This document shows, piece by piece, positions 43,501 to 52,153 of a DNA stretch of 64,000 bases. A model generated the notes under the pieces. The model had not been told where the DNA came from. It saw nothing but the letters and a program-made list of their open reading frames with translations, and searched no databases. The translations under genes were made by a program, and so were the position numbers. Source of the DNA: Halomonas sp. HL-93 (GTDB lineage: Bacteria > Pseudomonadota > Gammaproteobacteria > Pseudomonadales > Halomonadaceae); contig NZ_LT593974.1 in assembly GCF_900086985.1 (NCBI RefSeq), positions 3,162,001 through 3,226,000 of the forward strand, read 5' to 3'. Each line of letters opens with the position of its first letter. The first letter of the stretch is position 1.

Positions 43501-44240
43501 ATGGATTGGCGCATCTGGTCAATCCACTCCCGCGCCTTGGCACTGCGAATGCGCGTCACCGGCAGCTCGACGCCGTCCTCTTCGAAAATCGCCGCTAGCA
43601 TGGTCTTGAGGGTATCCATCTTGCCCTCTTTGGCATGCACCGCTGAGACCAGCTTTTCGATGTGGCGAATGCGATGCTCGGGCTTGACCAGGCTAAACTG
43701 CGCGGCCATCTGGCGCAGCTTGAGGGCATCCTTACGATTGCCGTGGGGCATGATGCCGGGCGTGGGGGTAAAGTCGTTCTGGATCACCGCGCGGTATTCG
43801 GAGGTGGCCGTGAGCTTGGACGATACGCTGATGTTCTCCCGCCGCAGGCCGTTGGCCCACTGGGCGTATTCCAGCGCCACGGCGCCGTCTTCCCCCTCCA
43901 CCAGATAATCTTCTGGCCGGTAAGGCGCGGCGACAAAGCGATACTCTACCCCGCCTTCGGATTTGCGGGTCAGCACCACCTGGCAGATATTGCCCGCTTC
44001 GCGGCGGTATTCGTAGACCAGATAACTGTTGCGGTGGGGCAGGTAAAAGGCATCGAACTTCATGCGCGTTTTGGGGACGACTTTATTGGGTAGCTCGCCA
44101 TAAAACACCGGTACCAGGCGCTGCAGCGTGGTTTTACCCGAGGCGTTGGTGCCGCAAATATTAGTGTGGCCATCCACACTCAGTTCGACCACCCCTTCCA
44201 GGTGGCCGTGAATCATCACGATGCGTAGCAGGTGGGCCAT
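40557..44240 (-). CDS. jetC: JetC/MksB-like SMC ATPase
   Basis: A 1227-residue SMC-type ATPase. Walker A is GTNASGKT at residues 30-37. Long antiparallel coiled coils run from about 250 to 1000, with a hinge-like break around 540-600. The C-terminal head has a degenerate signature LESSSHGMAYL and Walker B AIAIHWPIDEIGTL. The type resembles the MukB/MksB/JetC group rather than Smc or RecN. With JetB and JetA it should extrude DNA loops and recognise circular plasmids. The high coiled-coil content makes large spurious antisense frames (for example 40680-41756). AAAGGACACGGC precedes the ATG. Confidence 0.85.
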   Translation of the reverse strand: MAHLLRIVMIHGHLEGVVELSVDGHTNICGTNASGKTTLQRLVPVFYGELPNKVVPKTRMKFDAFYLPHRNSYLVYEYRREAGNICQVVLTRKSEGGVEYRFVAAPYRPEDYLVEGEDGAVALEYAQWANGLRRENISVSSKLTATSEYRAVIQNDFTPTPGIMPHGNRKDALKLRQMAAQFSLVKPEHRIRHIEKLVSAVHAKEGKMDTLKTMLAAIFEEDGVELPVTRIRSAKAREWIDQMRQSMRLEPLQRSLAKLHDVDRELADVEAALWQLKPQLEADRHHVERTLADAEADMNTRQEAFDAEKNAYEAARDELNEQLSELESGLKQTQRDLSDLQDQYEAYEAADMPALERDLNALPQKREQFEQLKSHLTALQEAVQASQARKEERLRELGEALARQSEEIQGLVDALAEEKAAHQEAHWEAQRHLDARYQTQREETEAGFQARLNQGVERLAALKAALSHSGPTAEESEEAALVQARIDQAQSDHNAASSQRESQRRELDSLKRERDSAEQAHADARRTLTRAQQTSQALHRQRDPAQGSLRHFLRYHLPEWEQRLGKVIAPELLERRDLSPALTEQPSDDLYGLVLDTHLIEPPDYAQDEASLLAAIEAADDAVVRAEAELANSEKQLKRHNERVQAADEALSQAQLAVKRADEEVEYAQEARRQCQARHAEAQRQRKADHEAALEEQQAQQQALRDERQTALDKLNAAQQAELLELKADAQSQLESIDRQIQQYKTQLTEQKAEHKRQCEELEEAFDQELKAQGVDPEKLRDTRARLQQLDEHIRHTAARQDELDAYKRFMRVSWGQRKPELVEQEGRLSREIDAAQRQREEHQQAFKATKAAHQQHVAAFETKRRESHEVLNDLKPLLKQLDELTLTSDATPQQEAPGDVAERLARTRQALSRRAQERDTLRKGCQEAESQLIKGASTSFVDALESERARLADPDDPRALLPLLGGMVKLLEDQQQQLIQQGRNLSDDLDKFFTVFRDLNRRISAQSKRLSDEVADDLRLDGISKAEVRIQSTIDELGFWEPLKLFAQRYKAWRDSEQTLPSDDYLNALADVVDLLRSDQQYSFESLLRLELHLNEGGTDLIIKNDRQLLESSSHGMAYLILCKFLLAFTRLLRGRAAIAIHWPIDEIGTLAYHNVEKLFDACDSNQIHIVGAFPNPESDVLLLFHNRYLIDRDADDPAKRRLKRIEPRQSRLAERLKARHEEVPV

Positions 44241-44373
44241 GCCGTGTCCTTTCGATGACTAACCGGATCGTTTACTGATCGCTGAAAGGGACTATCTTGC
44301 CAGACACTGATCAGAGCGGCTATCGGGTTGACGAAGCGCGACAGTTAGAATGGCTGAGTAAAGGATGGCAAAA

Positions 44374-44392
44374 TATAGCACCCAGTGCTATA
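44374..44392. promoter_or_regulatory. Perfect palindromic operator of the toxin-antitoxin pair
   Basis: TATAGCAC-CCA-GTGCTATA, a perfect 8-bp inverted repeat with a 3-base centre, ends 26 bp before the toxin ATG at 44419. It overlaps a plausible -10 element. It is a good candidate site for the Xre-type antitoxin encoded downstream. Confidence 0.75.
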
Positions 44393-44418
44393 AAAAGGGA
44401 TACGCACAAGGGAATAAG

Positions 44419-44793
44419 ATGCGAATATTTAAAAATAAGGCGTTCAGCAAATGGGCAGCAAAGGAAGGGTTAGACGATGCTGACTTGCTGGCCGCAGTTG
44501 ATGAAATGGAGCGTGGCCTGATTGATGCCGACCTGGGCGGTCATGTGGTGAAAAAGCGCGTGGCAATGGGTGGCCGAGGCAAGAGTGGCGGGGGCAGAAC
44601 GTTGTTAGCTTACAAGATCAATAATAGAGCGTTCTTTGTTTATGGTTTTTCCAAAAACGCTCGCGCTAATATCAGCGCTGATGAACTGAAAGCATTGAAA
44701 TACCTAGCGAAAGAACTGATCGGTTATAGTGACACAGCAATAGACGAGGCCATCATGCATGGCGCGCTAATTGAGGTAGAAAACGATGGATAA
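44419..44793 (+). CDS. RelE/HigB-like toxin
   Basis: A 124-residue type II toxin of the RelE group found with Xre antitoxins. It begins MRIFKNKAFSKWAAKEGL and has GGHVVKKRVAMGGRGKSGGGRTLLAYK and the strand FFVYGFSKNARANISADEL, the hallmark blocks of this family. It is presumed to be a ribosome-dependent mRNA interferase. The frame opens at 44365, but ATG 44419 has AAGGGA. It overlaps the antitoxin gene by eight bases, with toxin first as in hig-type modules. Confidence 0.87.
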   Translation: MRIFKNKAFSKWAAKEGLDDADLLAAVDEMERGLIDADLGGHVVKKRVAMGGRGKSGGGRTLLAYKINNRAFFVYGFSKNARANISADELKALKYLAKELIGYSDTAIDEAIMHGALIEVENDG

Positions 44794-45091
44794 ATCAATC
44801 TTAGACGTAGTGCATGAAACGGCTCAAGACCTGCACACAGCTGGTGTGATGAAAGATGCAACACTGCGTGAGTTCGATGCCCTCTGCCTGCCGCCTGTAA
44901 AAGAGTACACAGCAATACAAATCAAGCGGATTCGCACCAAGAATAACGCCAGCCAGGGCGTGTTCGCAGCGTACCTGAATACCAGCGTCTCCACCGTTCA
45001 GAAATGGGAACAAGGGCAGAAGAAACCTAATGGCCCGTCGTTGAAGCTGCTGAATCTGGTGGCAGAAAAAGGCTTGGAAATACTGGCTTAA
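44786..45091 (+). CDS. HigA-like Xre family antitoxin
   Basis: A 101-residue protein with a C-terminal helix-turn-helix of the Xre type (about 52-80, NNASQGVFAAYLNTSVSTVQKWE, then GQKKPNGPSLKLL). The N-terminal region likely binds the toxin. It should repress its own operon through the palindrome at 44374-44392. Its TAA stop overlaps the TAA stop of the converging amidohydrolase gene (TTAA at 45088-45091), leaving no space for a terminator. Confidence 0.9.
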   Translation: MDKSILDVVHETAQDLHTAGVMKDATLREFDALCLPPVKEYTAIQIKRIRTKNNASQGVFAAYLNTSVSTVQKWEQGQKKPNGPSLKLLNLVAEKGLEILA

Positions 45092-46125
45092 TCGTTAGGG
45101 CTTTCTACTCCACCCAGCAGCCCTTCAAAGAAACTCACCGCGTTGGCTTCCAGCCCTTCCAGGTAGTAACCACCTTCCTGCACCACCAGTGTGGGTAAAT
45201 TCAGACTCGCTACTGTGCGGCCAAGTTGACCAAAGCCTGCTGTAGAGACCGCCACCTTGGCCTGGGGGTCGCGCTCATAGATATCAAACCCCAGCGCCAG
45301 CACAATCGCATCCGGCTCATACAGACGAATGGCCTGGCAAGCTTGTTCGAGACGGTCAAAAAACACCGGTTCCTTGGATCCGTGGGGCATCGGCAGGTTG
45401 AGGTTATAACCCAGCCCGGCGCCCTGCCCGCGCTCGTCTTCGAAGCCCGTCACCGCGGGATAGAAATTGGTGGTGTCACCGTGGATCGAGATATACATGA
45501 CATCGTCGCGCAGGTAGAAGATTTCCTGAATACCCTGCCCGTGGTGCATGTCCGGGTCCAGCACGACGACCCGTGGGTAGCGCGAAGTAAGGTGCTGCGC
45601 CGCAATGGCCGCATTATTAAGGAAACAAAAGCCACCTGCGGAATCGATGCCTGCGTGGTGGCCCGGCGGGCGCGATAACGCATAGGCAAATCGCTCACCG
45701 TCAAGCAACGTCTCGGCTCCGGCGACCGCACTTTGCGCTGACCAGTAGGCCGCTTGCCACGTATGCTTGCCCACCGGCGCGCTGCCGTCGGCCAGGTAGC
45801 GCGCGGCTTCCGCCAATATGCCGCGCAGGGCGTTAGATGAACGGACGAAGATGTTGGAGATCACTTCTTCACCCCAATCTTCGCCAAGGGCATGCCAACG
45901 CTGATGAGCATTTTGCAGAAAGCGCAGATAGGCCAGCGAATGCACCGCCCTCAGCGGCGCCACCCCATAGTCGGCAGGCGTTTTAACATCGAAGCCAAGC
46001 TTCTGGGCAGCGGCCAGCAGGTGGGTGGTGCGTTCAGGCACTTCCTGGGGCGTTCGCATCTTCCCCCGCGAGAAATAGACTTGCGGCCGGTGAAGCGACT
46101 GGTCATCGTGGAAGTACGTTTTCAT
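45088..46125 (-). CDS. Histone-deacetylase-family acetylpolyamine amidohydrolase-like protein (copy 1)
   Basis: A 345-residue zinc amidohydrolase of the arginase/HDAC fold. It has RPPGHHAG with the tandem His (about 152-159), GFCFLNN, the metal site DPDMHHGQG (about 191-199), and the Tyr-containing C-terminal QEGGYYLEG. Length fits bacterial acetylpolyamine amidohydrolases, which deacetylate small N-acetyl amines rather than histones. ATG overlaps the GntR stop (ATGA), so it is co-transcribed with this regulator. A second, different copy lies at 55614. Confidence 0.9.
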   Translation of the reverse strand: MKTYFHDDQSLHRPQVYFSRGKMRTPQEVPERTTHLLAAAQKLGFDVKTPADYGVAPLRAVHSLAYLRFLQNAHQRWHALGEDWGEEVISNIFVRSSNALRGILAEAARYLADGSAPVGKHTWQAAYWSAQSAVAGAETLLDGERFAYALSRPPGHHAGIDSAGGFCFLNNAAIAAQHLTSRYPRVVVLDPDMHHGQGIQEIFYLRDDVMYISIHGDTTNFYPAVTGFEDERGQGAGLGYNLNLPMPHGSKEPVFFDRLEQACQAIRLYEPDAIVLALGFDIYERDPQAKVAVSTAGFGQLGRTVASLNLPTLVVQEGGYYLEGLEANAVSFFEGLLGGVESPND

Positions 46126-46811
46126 GCATTATCCCCCGTTTCACCGACTCCCTTCACCACGAAATCGCGGGCAACGCCGATGTGGTAATCAATCGCCTCA
46201 CGGCAAGCTTCAGGACGGCCACTGTCCAATGCCTCCAACAGTTTAAAGTGGCTGGTGGCGATGGTGTCTGGGGACTCATGGGTCTTGGTAATCAAGGTAA
46301 TACATAAGCGCAGTTCATGGCTCAGATCGTCAAACGCGCGCAGCAGTCGCTCATTGCCTGCGTGGTGCAGCATTAAGCGGTGAAACTGTAAATCCTCTTC
46401 GATCCGACGGGTGCCATCGTTTCCTTCCGCTGCCTCACAGAGCAGCTCTACTTGCTGTTCCAGCGCGTGTTTGGCCTCAGGCGTATAGCGCTCTGCTAAA
46501 CGCTGAATTGCATGACGCTCAAGGCACAGCCGCAGATCAAACACATCTTCGAGTTCAACGGCTTTCAACGCTCTTACAAAGAAGCCCCGGCGAGGTTTTG
46601 AGATCAACAAACCGCGGCTTTCCAGCAGGCGAGCGGCCTCGCGAACCGGCGCTCGGCTGACGCCCAATTCACGAGAGAGCTGCACTTCAGATAGCCGTTC
46701 ACCTGGTAAAAAGTGTTGCTGGATAATCGCTTGGGTCAGGTAATCGGCAACTTGCTCGACAAGATTTTGCTGCTGGATAAAAGCCCTGGGAGCCACTGCT
46801 GATGTGGTCAT
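46122..46811 (-). CDS. GntR family (FCD) transcriptional regulator
   Basis: A 229-residue GntR regulator. The winged helix-turn-helix is at about 14-80 (LTQAIIQQHFLPGERLSEVQLSRELGVSRAPVREAARLL). The FCD domain from about 90 has an expected metal-binding His/Asp set. It is coupled to the first amidohydrolase gene and divergent from the ABC-transporter operon. Two GTCGAC elements lie in the gap, so it probably controls both units, with a substrate of the pathway as effector. Confidence 0.9.
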   Translation of the reverse strand: MTTSAVAPRAFIQQQNLVEQVADYLTQAIIQQHFLPGERLSEVQLSRELGVSRAPVREAARLLESRGLLISKPRRGFFVRALKAVELEDVFDLRLCLERHAIQRLAERYTPEAKHALEQQVELLCEAAEGNDGTRRIEEDLQFHRLMLHHAGNERLLRAFDDLSHELRLCITLITKTHESPDTIATSHFKLLEALDSGRPEACREAIDYHIGVARDFVVKGVGETGDNA

Positions 46812-46867
46812 ATCAATTACTCATAGGGTGTGACGCATTCTCTCCAGTATGAAGAAAAAACTCGCCT

Positions 46868-46898
46868 TGTCGACGGACGATTGCCGACTGTCGACAGT
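46868..46898. promoter_or_regulatory. Paired GTCGAC operator candidates between GntR and ABC genes
   Basis: ACTGTCGACAGT (46887-46898) is a perfect 12-bp palindrome. A second core, TTGTCGACGG (46868-46877), lies exactly 21 bases away, two helical turns. FCD-type GntR regulators often bind short palindromes of this kind. Confidence 0.6.
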
Positions 46899-47023
46899 TT
46901 TTCAAAGCGCTGCTATGTTCAATAAGACCCCTAAACAAACATAACAACTGGGCTGTTACCACACGCCTTGCTCGCCTAACGACTGCGCAATCCCTGTGTG
47001 CTAATAACTGAGGAGCAGGAAAC

Positions 47024-48580
47024 ATGAAGACACCTTTGGCTTTGGCAATCTCCGCTTCAGCACTCGCTTTTACCTCAACTACCCTGGCCGATGACCCAAA
47101 ACACGGTGGCACCGTCGATACGATTATTCAGCCAGAGCCATCGGGCTTGGTGCTCGGCATGACCCAAAATGCCCCCACTCGAACGGTATCCGGCAATATT
47201 TACGAAGGGCTTTTACGCTACACCACTGACCTTGAACCCGAGCCCCAACTGGCAGAATCCTGGGAAGTCAGTGACGATGGCCGCACCTACACTTTTCATT
47301 TACGCGATGACGTTACCTGGCATGACGGTGAAGATTTTACTGCCGAGGACGTGGTGTTTTCCGCCGATGTCTTCCACCGCGAGCTTAACCCCAGCGCGCG
47401 GGCAGTGTTAAAGCATGTAGAAAACATTGAAGCTACCGATGACCATACCGTTGTCTTCACCTTAAGTGACCCTTTCGGCCCCTTTTTACTCTCTTTCGAG
47501 GCGGGCACTTTCACCATGGTGCCTGAGCACCTCTACGCGGATACCGAGTTTCGCGACAACGAACATAATGACCACCCCATTGGCACCGGCCCGTTCAAGT
47601 TCTCCAACTGGGAGCGCGGTACGGTCATTGAGCTGGTCAAAAATGAGGAGTACTACGAAGAGGACCTGCCCTACCTGGACGGTGTGAACTGGCACGTTAT
47701 TCCTGATGGTGCCTCCCGCGCCGTGGCCTTCGAAAACGAAACGGTCGACGTGCTGCCCAGCGGCACTGTGGAAAACTTCGACATACCACGTCTTTCCGAG
47801 ATGGATAATGTCTGCATGACCGAACAGGGCCACGAATACTTTAGCCCGTTCGCCATGCTGTGGATGAATAACCGCGAAGGCCCTACCGCCGATAAACGTT
47901 TCCGCCAGGCGGTGATGTATGCCATGGACAGAGAATTTGCTCGGGACGTGCTGTGGAATGGCTTGGGCAACGTACCGCTTTCTGCTTTTGGCTCAAATGC
48001 GCATTTCCAGAACGATGAACTGGAACCCTACGACCACGACCCGGAACGTGCCCGCGAACTGCTCGACGAGATGGGGTACGACGACGAAGAAATCACTATC
48101 TTACCGCTGCCCTACGGTGAAACCTGGACTCGCTGGGCGGAAGCCGTGCAGCAAAACCTTCGTGAAGTGGGCATTAACGTAAAAACCGAATCCACCGATG
48201 TGGGCGGTTGGAACCAACGTCTTGGGGATTGGGACTACGATTTGGCCTTCACCTACCTGTTCCAGTACGGCGACCCGGCCTTGGGTATTTCACGCACCTA
48301 CCTTTCCGATAATATTGAAAAGGGCTCACCCTGGAATAACGTTGAAGGTTACGAAAACGAACGCGTGGATGAGCTTTTCAACGAGGCCGCCACGGCCTTT
48401 CCTGACGAAGAGCGCGAAAAACTATACCGCGAAGTACAGGAAATCCTGCATGAAGACGTGCCCGTTGGCTGGCTGATGGAGCTCGGCTTTCCCACGCTTT
48501 ACCGCTGCGATGTGAAAAACCTGGTGACGTCGGGCGTGGGTGTTAACGACGGCTTTAAAGATGCCTGGCTAGACCGCTAA
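47024..48580 (+). CDS. ABC transporter substrate-binding protein (peptide/nickel family 5)
   Basis: A 518-residue periplasmic receptor of the DppA/OppA family. It has a Sec signal peptide (cleavage after TTLA, about residue 22) and the mature pattern GGTVDTIIQPEPSGLVLG. The family block is YEGLLRYTTDLEPEPQLAESWEVSDDGRTYTFHLRDDVTWHDG. It is highly acidic in the mature region. It captures peptides, opines or other amino-acid derivatives for the transporter encoded next. GAGCAGGAAAC precedes the ATG. First gene of the operon. Confidence 0.93.
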   Translation: MKTPLALAISASALAFTSTTLADDPKHGGTVDTIIQPEPSGLVLGMTQNAPTRTVSGNIYEGLLRYTTDLEPEPQLAESWEVSDDGRTYTFHLRDDVTWHDGEDFTAEDVVFSADVFHRELNPSARAVLKHVENIEATDDHTVVFTLSDPFGPFLLSFEAGTFTMVPEHLYADTEFRDNEHNDHPIGTGPFKFSNWERGTVIELVKNEEYYEEDLPYLDGVNWHVIPDGASRAVAFENETVDVLPSGTVENFDIPRLSEMDNVCMTEQGHEYFSPFAMLWMNNREGPTADKRFRQAVMYAMDREFARDVLWNGLGNVPLSAFGSNAHFQNDELEPYDHDPERARELLDEMGYDDEEITILPLPYGETWTRWAEAVQQNLREVGINVKTESTDVGGWNQRLGDWDYDLAFTYLFQYGDPALGISRTYLSDNIEKGSPWNNVEGYENERVDELFNEAATAFPDEEREKLYREVQEILHEDVPVGWLMELGFPTLYRCDVKNLVTSGVGVNDGFKDAWLDR

Positions 48581-48644
48581 GCCCAAGCCACGCTCAGGTG
48601 GCGAAAGCTGCCTGAGCGTTCCACCGTTGTTAGGACACTTGACC

Positions 48645-49625
48645 ATGCTTTACGCACGCTTGATTACCACGCGGCTTTTTAAAGCGGTGACGGTGCTGTT
48701 TCTAATCGTCATTTTTAATTTTTGCCTGATCCACCTCGCCCCAGGCGACCCTGCCGCCATTATGGCGGGGGAAGCAGGGGCCACCGATCAAGAGTTTCTC
48801 GACCAGCTGCGCGAACGGTTTGGGCTTGATCAACCGATTTATGTACAGCTATGGCGCTATATTTCCGGAATCGCCACGCTGGATTTTGGCTACTCCTACC
48901 GCCAGGAAGCGCCGGTTTTCGACCTGATCATGGCGCGTATGCCTGCCACCCTGCTGCTCACCGGTACCGCTTTTGTGCTTTCGCTGGTGTTGGGCATTGT
49001 CGCGGGCTCCATGGCGGCGGCGCGGGTAAAAAAACCGTCCGGCTCGCTGATTATGGCCCTGGCACTGGTGTTCTATGCCACACCGCTTTTCTGGATAGCG
49101 CTGATGTCGGTGGTGCTGTTTTCCGTCTATCTCGGCTGGCTGCCCGCCTATGGGCTTTACACCGTGGGTGCTGGCCACACGGGGCTTGCACTGGTAATCG
49201 ATATCGCCAAACACCTGGTGCTTCCCGCCACCACCTTAGCGCTGTTCTTTATGGCGATTTACACCCGCATGACGCGCACCTCAATGCTGGAGGCCTCTCA
49301 GCAGGATTACGTTAAAACCGCACGGGCGAAAGGGTTAAAGCCGAGCATTATTCAGCGCCGTCATGTGCTGCGTAACGCGCTACTGCCGATTATTACGCTA
49401 GCGGGGCTACAGGCGGGGCAAATGGTCGGGGGCGCGATACTCACCGAAACCGTTTTCGCTTGGCCGGGCATCGGCAGACTGATGTATGAAGCATTGCAGC
49501 AGCGCGACTACAGCCTGCTATTGGGTATTTTCTTCTTCTCGGCGGCCTTGGTCATCGTCTTCAATATCATCACCGATTTGGTCTACAGCCTGGCTGATCC
49601 GCGCATCAAGAAGGGGGCCGCATGA
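48645..49625 (+). CDS. ABC transporter permease (DppB type)
   Basis: A 326-residue permease with six membrane helices. The DppB pattern is visible: N-terminal VIFNFCLIHLAPGDPAAIMAGE, and the EAA loop in QQDYVKTARAKGLKPSIIQRRHVLRNALLPII (about 220-251). Start ATG 48645 with TTAGGA; the frame is open six codons further. It overlaps the next permease by four bases (ATGA). Confidence 0.93.
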   Translation: MLYARLITTRLFKAVTVLFLIVIFNFCLIHLAPGDPAAIMAGEAGATDQEFLDQLRERFGLDQPIYVQLWRYISGIATLDFGYSYRQEAPVFDLIMARMPATLLLTGTAFVLSLVLGIVAGSMAAARVKKPSGSLIMALALVFYATPLFWIALMSVVLFSVYLGWLPAYGLYTVGAGHTGLALVIDIAKHLVLPATTLALFFMAIYTRMTRTSMLEASQQDYVKTARAKGLKPSIIQRRHVLRNALLPIITLAGLQAGQMVGGAILTETVFAWPGIGRLMYEALQQRDYSLLLGIFFFSAALVIVFNIITDLVYSLADPRIKKGAA

Positions 49626-50455
49626 GCTTTTTTGCACGCTTTGCGCAAAACCGTGGCGCGCTGGTGGGGTTGATTATTCTGTTGATGATTATTGCCATGG
49701 CCATTCTTGCGCCGCTGCTGTTTCCCGAGTCTCCCTGGCGTATGGCGCAGCGGCCTTTTCTGCCGCCACTCTCCCAAGAGGGCTTTCCCATGGGCACCGA
49801 CACCATGGGCCGCAACGTAGCGGCAGGCCTAATGCATGGTGCCTGGGTTTCGCTGCTCATTGGGCTGGTCTCAACCTGTGTCGCGCTGTTGATTGGCGTG
49901 CCGCTTGGGGCCGTTGCCGGTTACTACGGCGGCTGGATTGACGATGTATTGATGCGCTTTACCGAGTTTTTTCAGACTATTCCCAACTTTGCCTTGGCGA
50001 TTGTGCTGGTGGCGATTATGCAACCCAGCGTCACCTCGATTGTATTGGCGATTGCGGTTGTCAGTTGGCCACCGGTGGCTCGTTTGGTGCGCGCTGAGTT
50101 CATGTCGCTGCGCAATCGTGAGTATGTCGAAGCCGCGCGTTTGGTGGGGCAATCCAACACCACGATTATCATTCGCCAAATTCTACCCAATACGCTGTCG
50201 CCGATTATCGTGCTGGCCTCGTTAATGGTAGCAACCGCGATTTTGCTGGAATCGGCGCTGTCGTTTCTCGGTTTGGGCGATCCTAACGTGATGTCCTGGG
50301 GTTATATGATTGGTGCTGCGCGGACAGTGATTCGCCAGGCCTGGTGGCTAAGCTTCTTCCCTGGGGTGGCGATTTTGCTCACCGTGCTGGCGTTAAATCT
50401 GGTCGGTGAAGGTTTAGATGATGCCTTGAATCCGAAACTTTCCCGCGAACGCTAA
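49622..50455 (+). CDS. ABC transporter permease (DppC type)
   Basis: A 277-residue permease with about six helices. The N-terminal region has the DppC motif FPMGTDTMGRNVAAGLMHGAW, and the EAA loop reads NREYVEAARLVGQSNTTIIIRQILPNTLSPII (about 163-194). It forms the channel with the preceding permease. Translationally coupled to it and followed nine bases later by the ATPase gene. Confidence 0.93.
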   Translation: MSFFARFAQNRGALVGLIILLMIIAMAILAPLLFPESPWRMAQRPFLPPLSQEGFPMGTDTMGRNVAAGLMHGAWVSLLIGLVSTCVALLIGVPLGAVAGYYGGWIDDVLMRFTEFFQTIPNFALAIVLVAIMQPSVTSIVLAIAVVSWPPVARLVRAEFMSLRNREYVEAARLVGQSNTTIIIRQILPNTLSPIIVLASLMVATAILLESALSFLGLGDPNVMSWGYMIGAARTVIRQAWWLSFFPGVAILLTVLALNLVGEGLDDALNPKLSRER

Positions 50456-50464
50456 GGACTTTAT

Positions 50465-52105
50465 ATGCCTATTACAGAGAATCAATCGGCTGAAATCGTC
50501 CTCAGCATTCGCGACCTGAACATTGCGCTCCCCAAAGGGGCTGATCGCGCCCTGGCGGTGGAGGACGTTAGCTACGATGTAATGCGCGGGGAAATAATGT
50601 GCGTGGTGGGCGAATCCGGCTCTGGCAAGTCGATGGCCGCTAACGCCGTGATGGGGCTGCTACCCAAAGGCGTACGCGCCACCCAAGGCGAGATACTGTT
50701 TGAAGGCCAAAACCTACTCGCCCTCAGCGAAAAGCAGCACCGCGCCCTACGCGGCCTAAAGATTGGCATGATCTTTCAAGAGCCGATGACCGCCCTTAAC
50801 CCATTAATGCGGGTAGGCGAGCAAATTGCCGAAGTGTTTGAGGCGCACGGCCAGCTCACCCCTAAAGAGCGCCAGGCCCGCGCCCTGGCGTTGTTGATTG
50901 AGGTGGGCATTCCACAGCCGGAGAAAGCCATTCGCGCCTATCCGTTCGAGCTTTCCGGTGGCCAGCGTCAGCGGGTAATGATTGCCATGGCGCTCGCGCT
51001 TGAACCCGTGCTACTGATTGCCGATGAGCCCACCACCGCACTGGATGTCACCACCCAAGCGCAGATTTTGGAGCTGATTCGCGACCTGCAAAGCCGACGC
51101 GGCATGTCGGTGATGTTTATCACCCACGACTTTGGCGTCGTCGCTGAAATCGCCAATCGTGTCTGCGTGATGCGTCACGGTAAGGTTGTTGAGTTAGGCG
51201 ACGCTAAAGCAGTGCTTGAAAACCCGCAAGATACCTACACCCAAGCCCTGATTGAGGCAATTCCCAGCAATGCGGTACCGCACCACCGAGAGACCAGCCA
51301 GGTGGCCCCGCTGCTGGAGATCAAACAGCTTAATAAAGTATTTCGCTCCCGAGGGGGATTGTTTAAACCTGCCCGGGAAGTACGCGCCCTAGAAAACGTC
51401 TCGCTCACCTTAGCGCGAGGCGAAACGCTAGGTATCGTAGGCGAATCAGGCTCGGGCAAATCTACCCTAGGCCGCTGCGTGGTGCGGCTTGAGCACCCTG
51501 ACAGCGGCGAACTGCTGTTGGATGGCGTGAATATTTCCCAGCTTAAAGGTGATGCGCTGCGCCGTGAACGCCACCGCATGCAGATGATTTTTCAAGACCC
51601 CTACGCCTCGCTCAACCCACGCACCAAGGTAGGCATGGCGATTGCCCAAGGGCCCATCGCCAACGGCACGCCAAAAGCCGCAGCGCTCAAACAGGCAGGC
51701 GAGCTGTTGGACATGGTGGGCTTGGGCGCCAGTGCCGTGGAACGCTTTCCACACGAATTTTCCGGTGGCCAACGCCAGCGTATCGGCATCGCCAGGGCGC
51801 TAGCGCTGAACCCCGAGCTTATAGTGGCGGACGAGGCGGTGTCGGCGCTGGATGTATCGATCCAAGCGCAGGTGTTGGCGCTGTTGCAGGAACTAAAGCA
51901 GCGCCTGTCTCTTTCGCTTCTGTTTATTACCCATGACTTACGCGTCGCCGCACAGATTTGCGACCGCATTGTGGTGATGCAACATGGTCGCATCGTTGAG
52001 CAAGGCAGCGCCGAGCAGATTTTTCTCGCTCCCCGCGAGGCATATACTCAAGCGCTGCTCAAGGCGATCCCCGGTCGTGAAGCACCCGTGGCGGCAGCGG
52101 TGTAG
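50465..52105 (+). CDS. Fused dipeptide/oligopeptide ABC transporter ATPase (DppD-DppF type)
   Basis: A 546-residue protein carrying two nucleotide-binding domains in tandem. Domain 1 has Walker A GESGSGKS (about 49-56) and signature LSGGQRQR near 163. Domain 2 has Walker [10 protein letters not shown] near 328-336 and signature FSGGQRQR near 440. Walker B motifs are [12 protein letters not shown] and [12 protein letters not shown]. The fusion replaces separate DppD and DppF subunits and energises the two permeases upstream. It is the last transporter gene; the dehydrogenase gene follows 48 bp later. Confidence 0.95.
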   Translation: MPITENQSAEIVLSIRDLNIALPKGADRALAVEDVSYDVMRGEIMCVVGESGSGKSMAANAVMGLLPKGVRATQGEILFEGQNLLALSEKQHRALRGLKIGMIFQEPMTALNPLMRVGEQIAEVFEAHGQLTPKERQARALALLIEVGIPQPEKAIRAYPFELSGGQRQRVMIAMALALEPVLLIADEPTTALDVTTQAQILELIRDLQSRRGMSVMFITHDFGVVAEIANRVCVMRHGKVVELGDAKAVLENPQDTYTQALIEAIPSNAVPHHRETSQVAPLLEIKQLNKVFRSRGGLFKPAREVRALENVSLTLARGETLGIVGESGSGKSTLGRCVVRLEHPDSGELLLDGVNISQLKGDALRRERHRMQMIFQDPYASLNPRTKVGMAIAQGPIANGTPKAAALKQAGELLDMVGLGASAVERFPHEFSGGQRQRIGIARALALNPELIVADEAVSALDVSIQAQVLALLQELKQRLSLSLLFITHDLRVAAQICDRIVVMQHGRIVEQGSAEQIFLAPREAYTQALLKAIPGREAPVAAAV

Positions 52106-52153
52106 CTTTTCATAAGCTGGTTCAATATGGAAAAGACAAATTAAGGAACCTCA

